A stretch of DNA of 64,000 nucleotides from Cycas panzhihuaensis (taxonomy: Eukaryota; Cycadophyta). The position numbers were made by a program, and so were the translations under genes. The stretch is from contig CM041465.1 of assembly GCA_023213395.1 (NCBI GenBank), positions 9,300,001 to 9,364,000 of the forward strand. Direction: 5' to 3'. Position 1 is the stretch's first letter. The number at the start of each line of letters is the position of its first letter. The notes under the pieces were generated by a model. It saw nothing but the letters and a program-made list of their open reading frames with translations. It did not search any database and was not told the origin of the DNA. This document shows positions 55,620-64,000 of the stretch, piece by piece.

Positions 55620-56230
55620 TCATGACTCTATCTAGTTTAATTTTAATAAGTTAGCTACCCAGTCTTTTGTTAGACTAAGTAAAGAAAGCCCCTTTTAGCT
55701 TCATGTCCGCGAGACCCCCTCTCTGCGTAAAGCAACTGAGGTCATGCATTCTACTTGTCCAACCTTCCTAACCCCCTTTCTTGTCCCCCTTGCAAAAGGC
55801 TGTATTAAAGTCACTAGCAACTAGCCAAGGAGCTCTGCAATTGCTATGAGCCTCCAAAATCATATCCCATAGCCTCTTCCTATCCTCCTGATTATTTGGG
55901 GCGTGGACATTCATGGCTAGCCATTTTGTGTTGTTCCTTCTGCTGGTTAGATATACTGATAGAAAATATTCCTCCTCCACGAAGGAATCCCCCATCCATT
56001 CATTTGAGTTCCACATCACCATGAGACCACTAGTGCCTTGGGTATTGGCAGTAGCTTTGCCTTCCATTTTTTTCCAAATTTTAGTCATAGCACATTGGAT
56101 ATTTTCTAGATTTAGTTTTATTTCCTGTAGAAAGATAAGATCTGGGAGTTCCCTTCTTCTTAGGTCTCTTAGAATCCTTTGTTTAGAGGGGGTGTTCAAA
56201 CCCTTGACATTTTACGAGATTAATTTCATC
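55620..56230 (-). pseudogene. LINE endonuclease (ORF2 start)
   Basis: An apurinic-endonuclease-like domain is readable: NVKGLNTPSKQRILRDLRRR, LPDLIFLQEIKL (catalytic Glu), KWLAMNVHAPNNQEDRKRLW and WLVASDFNTAFCKGDK (the usual GDFN reads SDFN). It would nick target DNA. The frame 56199-55768 is open. Confidence 0.88.
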
Positions 56231-56339
56231 TCTTCTTCCTCTGCTTCCTAATCTCTATCTCCTCCCCTTTGGGCAGGTCTTGTCCAACATATCTAGTTCT
56301 AACTCTTGGGCCTTCTAGAAAGCCCTGGATGAGGGTTTT

Positions 56340-56910
56340 CTAATTACCTTGATCCACCTGTGTAGCTACTTCTCTCTCCCTCATAAGTCTTTGGGGGGGC
56401 CTGCATACACGTTTCTCAGAACTGACATCCATGAACATTCTCTGGACCTCTTCTTGATGGAACACCTGAGGCGGGATCGATTCATCACTTCCTAGGATTG
56501 AATTCCCCACTTGACCATCTCCTTCGTAGGGAATCGGTGGAACGAAGGCCTGAGCTTCCTGGGCTCCAAAGTCAGAGGGGGAGTCCTTTGTATTGGGATC
56601 AAACCCAATATCCTTATCTTCATGCATCTTTAGGGGGACTTTACCTTCCTTCTCTGAAGGCCCCTCCCCTAGTGCCTCTAGATGTTCATCTTGCCCCTTG
56701 GGAGCCCCCTTTGTTTGCACCAACTCATGGGGTTCCATCTCCTTCTGTGAATTGTCTTTCGGTTCTAGATTTTATTTTTGATTTTCTTCCTCTGTTTGCC
56801 TTTCTCTTGGGCATTTTTGGGGTAGATGACCCAACCTCCTGTAAAGGGAACATCTAAAGTTTTCCATCTCGTATATCAGCAGTTGGGCCCAACTCTGGTC
56901 CTCCATGTCC
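56340..56910 (-). pseudogene. LINE ORF1, C-terminal part
   Basis: The minus strand begins inside the protein with MEDQSWAQLLIYEMENFRCS. The knuckle CSLYRRLGHLPQKC fits C-x2-C-x4-H-x4-C with the second Cys changed to Tyr. A TAA at about 56773 is followed by a Glu/Pro/Gly-rich tail (56738-56340) ending VATQVDQGN. The RNA-binding N-terminal half is missing. Confidence 0.75.
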
Positions 56911-57147
56911 ATCCATATTAGTAGAAGGTTCTAGTTAGTAAGAGAGGAAGGATGAGATCCTCAAGCTGCTCCCATATATATTCATTATTATTATTATTAT
57001 ATTATAATTATTTTCGAGGTGGTTTTTTATCCCCTAAAGGGGTTTTCCACATGCCAGATATGGTGCACCTATGTGTCTTGCTGAATGGATTGCTTTCATA
57101 TATATTAAGTTATTGTTTGTACCCTCTCTCCATCATGGTATCATAGC

Positions 57148-58329
57148 AGGGTCTATGGGTTCCCTTGAGCAATTAGTATGGAGATATCTACATGGATCCT
57201 TGTCATAAACTAATACAAAGAATGTAGAATTCATGGCTTGGTGTATACTTTCTACGTTGCCTTGCATCAAATTAATGTACCTCACGAAGCTCCAATAATC
57301 ATGTTACTCTTGTTTCTCTGTCCTAGCTCCATCACAACACTGTGCCATGCCTCAAAATCATCCGTGCACACTACCTGCCAGACGTCCATGGTTCAAGCAC
57401 TAAATCCCAGGCAAAAACAAAGGAAATCTAAAGATGCATTAAACCTTAAGATAAAGATGCACTAAATCTCAAGAATGAAGATGCCAACAACACCAGACAA
57501 ATGAAGACACCAATGAATGAAGCAATACATGGCTCTTAAATAGAGGAAAGAAGTATTTACATAGCAGTAGATACCTATGTAAATTTGTCTCTTTTATTTT
57601 TTGATTATAAGTCCCTAAGCCCCCAAACTCGCCATCCTCCCAGTCTTATCACCATCCAATATGATCGTGACCCTATTATGAAAGGGTTTAAAATTTTAAT
57701 TTCTTTTTTTATTTTTTATTATTTTAATTTTTTAAGCAAAAAGGAGGTACTTATGCTTTTTTCCCCATAACTTCCTCATATAGAGTTAGAATCCAATTTT
57801 GAAAGAAATGTTAGATTCCTAACTCAAACGTGGACATTTTGACTAGTCTTTCGAGCTTTTTGGATGCCATTTTGATCAATAAATCCTTGCTCAAAGTAAA
57901 GTCTTCATTTTTAACTTGGTAAGTATATGCACGTGCGTCTAACCCATAATTTTCTTTATATTCTTGCTTTAATTTAATACACAATTGATTATTTTTCAAA
58001 TATATTAAGTAACTATATTATGTATTTATATATTTTAATAAATTCATGAAGTTTATTAAATCATTATTTCACTATTTTAAAAAAAATACAAATGATGTTA
58101 TAAACATGCAATACTTAATTATTTTATTTAATTTATGATTTATTTTAAGTCACTAATATATAATGTAAACTTATGTAATTATTTATGTCACATGTCTAAA
58201 ATAAAAATTAAGTCATTGTAATGTTTTTATCTTAGGTATATGTTATTAAATTTGTGGAAGGTCGTTGAATTTGCGAAACTGCATTTCAATGAACCTCCTT
58301 AGTACTTAACCTCCTAAATTCCTGGAACA
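57148..58329. other. Region after the C3 primer site, no gene recognised
   Basis: Bases 57405-57520 contain two imperfect repeats (AAAGATGCATTAAACCTTAA, AAAGATGCACTAAATCTCAA). Bases 57960-58260 are very AT-rich. No Copia domain is seen, so C3 is either a fragment or a noncoding derivative. Confidence 0.55.
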
Positions 58330-58580
58330 TGTCAGCCAGGAATCTAGGAGGGCTATCCTAATGCCTCAAGGCTGGTCTGTTTTACAGGTAGTTTCTTTAC
58401 GTGGTTTTCTATTCTATATTTTCATTAATAAAATTAGATAACTTAGGAGGTGGTTTTTTCTTCCCCAGAAGGGGTTTTTCCACCTGTCAATCTGTGTATA
58501 TGTGCAGTGTCATTTGTTGCCTGTAATTGCTTTACTATTTGATCCTGTCATGACATTATTCATATGCCTATTTTCCTACA
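58330..58580 (+). repeat. C4 5' LTR, start tentative
   Basis: The end CCTACA lies directly before the primer site. The nested stem AGGTGG...CCCCAGAAGGGG...CCACCT (58448-58485) matches the one in C3. The length of about 250 bp is similar to C3. Confidence 0.6.
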
Positions 58581-58592
58581 TGGTTTCAGAGC
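58581..58592 (+). other. C4 primer binding site (tRNA-iMet, one mismatch)
   Basis: TGGTTTCAGAGC directly follows the LTR; the canonical site is TGGTATCAGAGC. Confidence 0.75.
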
Positions 58593-58695
58593 TTATTATG
58601 CCTGTTACTTTACTTTATTTTTTTATTTATTAACCATTCAAAACTGTTTTTTGGTCACAGTGATCATGTATTCAAAACTAAGTTCTTTTTAAAAC

Positions 58696-58935
58696 TGCCA
58701 TTAAGGCAAAAACCCTCATTCAACAACAGTTTTTTCATACAAACAACCTTTTATACAAATAGTCTTTTATATAAACTGTCATTAAGACAGATTTTTTTTT
58801 TACATATCAGTCCATAGATTTTTTAACATTAAAACCTATATAGGCAGAGCCGAACAAAAAGAAACCTGCCATTAAGGCATAATTGTACAAAAAAAAAAAA
58901 CTGCCATTAAGGCAGAGCCGTACAAAAAGAAACCA
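58696..58935 (+). repeat. Four near-palindromic TGCCATTAAGGCA units in the C4 leader
   Basis: Units lie at 58696, 58777, 58867 and 58902. The second reads TGTCATTAAGACA, which keeps the stem. A longer direct repeat GGCAGAGCCG(A/T)ACAAAAAG starts at about 58843 and 58912. Confidence 0.8.
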
Positions 58936-59104
58936 TCACTGAAAGCAATATGTCTAGTGTCCTATTCAATTCTCCTTCCTCCTTCATACTCTGTTTTCCT
59001 GTTGATGTTCTTCCTCCTGTGATGGCAAAGGTGTAGTAGGTCCTCATACAATAGGGTTTATAACTATGCAACAGCCCCATGTGTAGCAGCACTACCAAAT
59101 CACG

Positions 59105-59430
59105 TATTCAACAACTTTCTTTTGAGGCCATTTCCTTCCAAATATGGGCCAATAAGGTCTTACAACTCCTCTGAGGGATAAAGTTGTCATCCTTGGAGAT
59201 GAAAATACTAAAGTTGTGTATGTGAAGGAAGATGACATTGGAACATAAACAATCAAGGCAGTGGATGATCCTCAGACTTTGAACAAGAACTTTTTTTTTT
59301 TTTTTTAAGGCTTTCTACCAACATCTGCTCCTTCAATGAGCTTGTAGCCCTATGGGAGAAGAAGACTAGGAAGACTCTTGAGAAGGTCTATGTACCGGAG
59401 GAGCAAGTGCTCAAATCCATTACAGAAATG
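59105..59430 (+). pseudogene. Fragment of an isoflavone reductase / phenylcoumaran benzylic ether reductase-like gene
   Basis: In one frame from 59105 the sequence reads FFxGHFLPNMGQ, then PLRDKVVILGDENTKVVYVK and EDDIGT with a stop, then TIKAVDDPQTLNKN. After a 16-T run (59291-59306) and a frame change it reads NICSFNELVALWEKKTRKTL and EKVYVPEEQVLKSI. Order and spacing match the C-terminal half of NADPH-dependent PCBER/IFR-like reductases of the NmrA family, which reduce phenylpropanoid dimers or isoflavones in the cytosol. No intron is seen within the matched region, so it may come from an mRNA or a single exon. It lies in the leader of C4 in the same orientation. It is not functional. Confidence 0.8.
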
Positions 59431-61089
59431 TCAATCCTCCTCCTGTCAGAACACAAAAGAAGGGCCGCAACATTCAACACATTCTACAAAAAAAAAAAAG
59501 GGGAACAAAAACAAAGAAGGGCCGCAGGGTTGCTTCAAGCCCCAGATACCAGAATTCTAAAGCATGAGCCAAGCGGAGAATCCCTGAAACGTCTGGCCAC
59601 CAAAGGTCGTCGCAGTCTGCATAGCAATAGACCTCCACTTACTCTCCTAAAGAGAGCCACTGAAGACCCACTAAGATCAAAATCAATCACGGCCTTTCAA
59701 TTATCAGTCTTGCTGGGAGAGAAACTGATCATGCAGTTGCTGGGTCGATTCCTGAATGATAGTCTTGAGAAGGCCCTCATCGTCCAGACGTTTTCTGCAC
59801 CAGATCACAAAGGGATATCAACGTTGGATGCCATCATCAAACCTCCAAAGCTATCGTCGAACCTGCACAGACAAGAAACGCACCGCCTCGAATGCGATGA
59901 GGAGTAACAGGTAGGGTTTCTAACCTAACCCCACCTCCTGGATTTCAATTTTTATTATTTTTTAACTTTCTTTGTTAAAAACTAATTTCCTATTGGGTCT
60001 GTTGACCTTTCCTTTTTAATTTACTTTATTTTGATTTTATAAATAATACGCCCCCCCCCCCCCCCCTTTACTTTATATTTTGATTAAATTTAAATACCCC
60101 CTTATATTGCCCCCTTTTAACTTTATAAAACATCTTTTATTTTTTTGATTCAAATGAATCAAAACCCCCCCTCCTAAACTTTATAAGGTTTTTTATTTTT
60201 TCAAATCAATTTGTTGATTTCAACTATAATGACTTAATTACTTTGATTTCAATCAAAGTTCTACCCCTCTTCTTAAGTTATCTTTTAATTTTTCTTGATT
60301 TAAAGGAATCAATGTCGAGAATTTTATACTTTGATGTAAATCAAAGTTTTCCCCTATCAAAGTTAACACTTTGATTTAAATCAAAAATTCCTTCTATATT
60401 AATACTTTAAGCCCCCCCCGCTCATATTGTATTTTACACTTTGATTAAAACCCTCCCACATTATATACCTTGATTTTAAGGAAATCCCTTCCCCCCCTCC
60501 ACATTATATTTCATATTTTAACTATCCCTTCCCTTAATTTTTTTTAAAATTTTTTAACAAACTTTAAAACCCCTCCTATAATACTTTGTTAAATTAACTC
60601 ATACCCCCTTTATTTTTAATACAAATGTTGTTTATAAAATCCTATACTCTTAAAGTTTGCCTCCTATAAGATATATATAAATCTTTTTATTACCATTTTT
60701 TAATACATATTAATGAGTAAATTTAACCATTTTTCCTAAGTAAATCTAATTAATCCTTCACCATTACATCTTTTATTTATCTTTCAACACCTAATCTATA
60801 AGATTCAAACTTAATATTAAAACTTTATACACTTTTGTTTATAAAAAGGGGAAACAGTTTATTTTTTTTACTAAAGGGATTTTCTCTAAGAGGGATTATT
60901 TTTTCTAAAAGAAAACGTTTTTTAAATATAACTGCTTAATTGTTATCTGTTTCTGTGAAAAAAAAAATCTATGATTTTTTTAAATTTAATTAATGAAGAT
61001 GTCCTTATAAAGATTAGTGTTTTTCATTAGGTAGTTATTTTTTAGGTCACCTTCATAATTTTTTAATCTTACATCTCAACATTCCCAAT
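59431..61089 (+). other. Rest of the C4 leader, C-tract rich
   Basis: An open frame of 166 aa (59407-59907) runs on from the reductase fragment but shows no known family. Bases 59990-60620 are polypyrimidine-rich, with a run of about 17 C near 60050, many shorter C runs and repeated TTTGATT/AATCAAAG words. TTTGATTTAAATCAAA (60370-60385) is a perfect palindrome. Confidence 0.6.
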
Positions 61090-62140
61090 ATGGCATTAAT
61101 ACCAAGGGCAGTCACCTGTGTTCCAATTCCAGTGTTAACTGGCTCAAACTATGCCAACTGGAGGAATCGCATATCCCATCAGCTTAAACAACAAAAAGTA
61201 TGGCGATATGTAACAGGTGAATTTCAAAAACCAAAAGCTGATACTACTGAGAATCTTATGGTATATCTGATGAACTCAGATGCCACATTAGGCACCATAT
61301 TAAATTCTCTTTCACTAGAAATCTATCGACAGTTTTCTAAAAAAGATGACTTAGCCACTATCTCGAAAACCTTAGAAGAAAAATACAACAAGGTTGATAC
61401 ACATCAAGTAGCAATCCTATAAGATCAATCATATAATCTTACCTTTGATGACTTTACAAATGTTGAGGATTTCTTAACAAAAATTTAATCAATTAATAAA
61501 GATTTAGACAATTGTATTAAATCAAAAACCAAGGAAGGTGATATAGAAAAAATAACTACGCATGTCAAAGACGACGACACTCTCATACGTCTTGCAGTCA
61601 ATAAATTACCAAAACACTTCAATCTTTACCAAGTTGCTAGACAACAAGCTGGCAATCCACCCATCACATTTAATCAGCTGACAAATTAGCTGATTGAACA
61701 TCAAACAATGTTAATCAAAACCGGTTCAATAAAAGATCAATCACAGGCTTTATTTTCTAAAACTAAGCCACAATTTAAACATAAACAACAGAATAACAAC
61801 TTTCATAATAACAATAAAAAATACTAGAAACCTCATCGAGGTTCACCTTCTAATACTCACAATAATATTAAATATTTTGGTCCAACTAAAAACCAGAATA
61901 CTTCCAATCAATACGTTTCTAACAGAAATAATGCATCTTCTTCTTAGAACTCTAGTTGTGCCTATTGTCATAAAAGAGGCCATATTATTGATATCTGTAG
62001 AAGTATAATAGCCTCGGAAGCATGGAAAGCTTCCAAGGGACTGCAAAATAAATAGCAATCCCATCCTCAATCTCATTTCCAATCAAACTCTCAATCACGA
62101 TCACAAAATCATCAATTTCATAACCGTTCCTTGGCAGCAA
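61090..62140 (+). pseudogene. C4 gag
   Basis: The ATG at 61090 opens MALIPRAVTCVPIPVLTGSN followed by YANWRNRISHQLKQQKVW, the Copia gag start. IYRQFSKKDDLATISKTLEE and AVNKLPKHFNLYQVARQQAG follow. The knuckle CAYCHKRGHIIDIC is intact at 61957-61998. Stops at about 61420, 61486, 61687, 61825, 61945 and 62053 are TAA or TAG, most where Gln or Trp fits. No frameshift. Confidence 0.88.
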
Positions 62141-62530
62141 CAACTTCTGCGTTTGTTGCTCCTTCCAATCAACCACTGCAATGGATCATTGACTCTGGTG
62201 CATCCCATCATATAACTGGACACTAGAAAAACTTATCTACCTATCAATCCGAAATGAACTCTGAAGAAGAAATTTCATTTGGTATTGGTAATCAACTCAA
62301 AGTTAAAGGATCTGGTGACGTTATCCTGAAGGATGGTTCAATCAAGGACGTTTTTTACGTACCTGGTTTGTTACCAAACCTTCTCTCAGTATATCAAATT
62401 TGCCAGAAAGACCTTGTAGTTAAATTTTGGAAAAATAAATTTGTCATTAAAGATCCATTACACAAATTCAAATGTATTACTTCAGGACCTGTTGACCATA
62501 ATACAGGTCTCTATAGCATGACAAGTTTTT
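62141..62530 (+). pseudogene. C4 protease
   Basis: PLQWIIDSGASHHITGH carries the catalytic DSG, followed by TAG. ISFGIGNQLKVKGSGDVILK and VFYVPGLLPNLLSVYQICQK complete the domain. It is in the same frame as gag. Confidence 0.88.
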
Positions 62531-63570
62531 AAAATAATAAATCAAAATCATTTAGTGCCTTCGTTGCTAAATTTAACTCCGTTAGCAAACTTTGGCATGC
62601 AAGATTTAGCCATACTAGTTATGGCAAATTGTAATATTTAATCAATCATGAAATGGTCCATGATTTACCACCATTAAACACTGTTTATGGTGTTTATGAA
62701 GCCTGTGTGACATGCAAACAACACATGGATCCATTTCCACACAAAACTTAATTCTGAGCTACTGTTCCACTAGAACTTGTCCACTCTGATATATGTGGAC
62801 CTTTTCATATTCCATCATATTCAGGATCTCATTATTTCGTTATATTCATTGATGATTATTCAAGAAAATGTTGGGTTTATATGCTCAAAATATGCAGTCA
62901 AGTGTTTGACATTTTCATTGAATATAAAGCATTAGTGGAAAATCAATCCAATTCAAAAATTAAAATATTCTGATCTGATAATGCTAAGGAATATTTAAGT
63001 AAAAATTTCATCTCCCTCTGTAAGTCAAATAGAATTAAATTCCAACATTCAGTTGCATATACACCTCAACAAAATGGTGTTGCAGAACGCAAAAACTGTA
63101 CTCTTATTGAAATGACTCGTTGCATGTTACATGCAAACAATCTTGATCTAAAATTATGGGCAGAAGTAATTAACCGCTCTAATTACTTATTAAACTGTTT
63201 ACCCAGTAAAAGTCTACAAAATGTCACTCCAGAACAAAAATAGTCTGGAAGGAAACCATCTGTTTAATACTTATGAATATTCGGTAGTATCATGCGGGGA
63301 CATATTCCTCATAAAAAATGTAAAAAGTTAGATAAAAAAAGTCAAAAATACATCTTCATTGGTTACAACGAAGAAAGTAAAGCATATAGACTTTTAGATC
63401 TAATCACGCATAATATTTCTATTTTGCGTGATATAGTATTTAATGAAGAAGGATCTACTTCAACATCTACTTATGTAGAACTCCCTGTTGAAGACTTATT
63501 AACCAACAGTCGTTTGGTTGATGATTCTGAAAAACAAGTTGATTCAGACATCATAGATTCTTTATCAACT
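62531..63570 (+). pseudogene. C4 pre-integrase and integrase
   Basis: LWHARFSHTSYGKL and CVTCKQHMDPFPHKT form the zinc-binding part. ELVHSDICGPFHIPSYSGSH has the first Asp, SDNAKEYLSKNF the second and TPQQNGVAERKNCTLIEM the Glu, so all three catalytic residues remain. A TGA before SDN stands for Arg (CGA). The tail HKKCKKLDKKSQKYIFIGYN is readable. It is the same single frame. Confidence 0.88.
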
Positions 63571-64000
63571 CAAGTCTAAAATTGGACTTTATCAGAACCA
63601 GCTGATATAGATTCTTCTCTTCAACCTAGCACATCGAATCAACCTATAACCTCAGATTCAGTTACTCATAAGCAACCAACTTGGGCAACCAAAACGCTTG
63701 CTGATGATGGATCTAATGTAGGTAATCCTACTGATACTAGGCACACGCATGCACAAAAACTTCATGCAAATTTTACTTTAGTAGCAAAAATAATGAAAAA
63801 CAATGATCCTAAAACCTTTAAACAAGCCAGTAATAATACTGTTTGGCAAGATGCTATGCAGACCGAATTTGCTGCCTTAATAAAAAATTCTACTTGGGAT
63901 CTTGTTTCGCTTCCACCTGGAAAAAATGTAGTTGACTGTAAATGGGTTTATAAAACTAAATATAATTCAACAAGCGCAGTGCAAAAATATAAAGCTCGTC
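63571..64000 (+). pseudogene. C4 reverse transcriptase, start only
   Basis: After a Ser/Thr-rich linker, KTFKQASNNTVWQDAMQTEF, ALIKNSTWDLVSLPPGKNVV and DCKWVYKTKYNSTSAVQKYK are the start of Copia RT. The gene continues past the window edge. The frame is unchanged from gag, interrupted by a TAA at 63577. Confidence 0.88.

Larger units (their letters stand above)
51866..56920 (-). mobile_element. L1-type LINE, 5'-truncated, about 5.05 kb
   Basis: On the minus strand, in order: the C-terminal part of ORF1 with a zinc knuckle, ORF2 endonuclease, reverse transcriptase, a Cys/His-poor linker, RNase H, and a poly(A) tail (T run at 51864-51874). Exact 16-bp duplications flank it. The start inside ORF1 is the usual 5' truncation of target-primed reverse transcription. 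Stops and a few frameshifts show it is dead. RNase H at the ORF2 end is typical of one group of plant L1 elements. Confidence 0.93.
51837..57147 (+). mobile_element. C3: short Copia-type LTR and primer site, split by a LINE
   Basis: LTR pieces 51837-51865 and 56937-57135 join across the LINE to about 228 bp, starting TGTTGGTACATAGG and ending CTCCATCA. At 57136-57147 follows TGGTATCATAGC, one base from the iMet primer site. The nested stem AGGTGG...CCCCTAAAGGGG...CCACAT (57017-57052) is shared with the C4 LTR. No coding region can be recognised after the primer site. Confidence 0.65.
58330..64000 (+). mobile_element. C4: Copia retrotransposon, 3' part beyond the window
   Basis: The tentative 5' LTR is 58330-58580, then the primer site, a leader of 2.5 kb that includes a host gene fragment, and one long frame from 61090 to the window end carrying gag, protease, integrase and the start of RT. 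The frame has no frameshift but many stops. The LTR start (TGTCAGCCAGG) is the least certain edge because the 3' LTR is not in view. Confidence 0.78.

Noticed and set aside
59407-59907. 166-aa frame as a host gene
   Set aside because: Only its upstream neighbour matches a reductase. The frame itself is basic, low in conserved pattern and shows no homology I recognise.
61090-64000. Alternative genetic code with TAA/TAG read as Gln
   Set aside because: Stops also replace Trp and Arg, other elements carry true frameshifts, and the content is plant. Cytosine deamination explains all of it.

Overview
The window is plant nuclear DNA that consists almost entirely of transposable elements nested in one another. 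I see no intact host gene. The only host-derived coding sequence I can recognise is a decayed piece of an isoflavone reductase / phenylcoumaran benzylic ether reductase-like gene (59105-59430). The evidence for a plant is the plant-type Ty3/Gypsy and Ty1/Copia polyproteins, a Tat-lineage Gypsy element with a second RNase H, a plant mobile domain reading frame, and an L1 LINE with a C-terminal RNase H. Nesting this deep suggests a seed plant with a large, repeat-rich genome; I cannot name the species.

Layout. A Copia element, C1 (+ strand, 5' LTR off the left edge), forms the outer shell: its leader is 1-1108, its coding remnant 36831-40335 and 48717-49637, and its 3' LTR 49638-49970. Inside C1 sits G1 (1114-36825), a Tat-lineage Gypsy element with 2.95-kb LTRs and about 17.8 kb of its own sequence. 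Inside G1 sits G2 (11979-29916), a 7-kb Gypsy element with 1.1-kb LTRs. Inside the gag of G2 sits G3 (14058-about 25040), a GC-rich relative of G1 that has lost reverse transcriptase, RNase H and most of integrase. C1 is cut a second time by C2 (40336-48711, - strand), a member of C1's own family, with a perfect TAAGG target duplication. Right of C1 is an AT-rich spacer, then a short Copia LTR (C3) split by an L1-type LINE (51866-56920, - strand) with a 16-bp target duplication and a poly(A) tail. The last 5.7 kb is the 5' half of another Copia element, C4, which runs off the right edge.

How the parts relate. LTR boundaries, primer binding sites, polypurine tracts and target duplications agree with each other. 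C2 carries an uninterrupted version of the C1 sequence that G1 entered. By eye, LTR pairs diverge most in G1, less in G2 and C2, and have few substitutions in G3, as the nesting order requires. G1 carries gag, protease, RT-RNase H, integrase, an antisense reading frame with a plant mobile domain and a candidate intron, and an open second RNase H just before the 3' LTR. G3 lacks the antisense module and the polymerase core, so it would need help from a relative to move.

Most polyprotein frames are closed by nonsense codons where Gln, Trp or Arg is expected, as if by deamination of methylated cytosine. Candidate new observations are the paired-change hairpins in the G1/G3 LTRs, shared GGTACC-centred palindromes, the spliced-looking antisense gene, repeated hairpins behind the C4 primer site, and the reductase fragment in the C4 leader.
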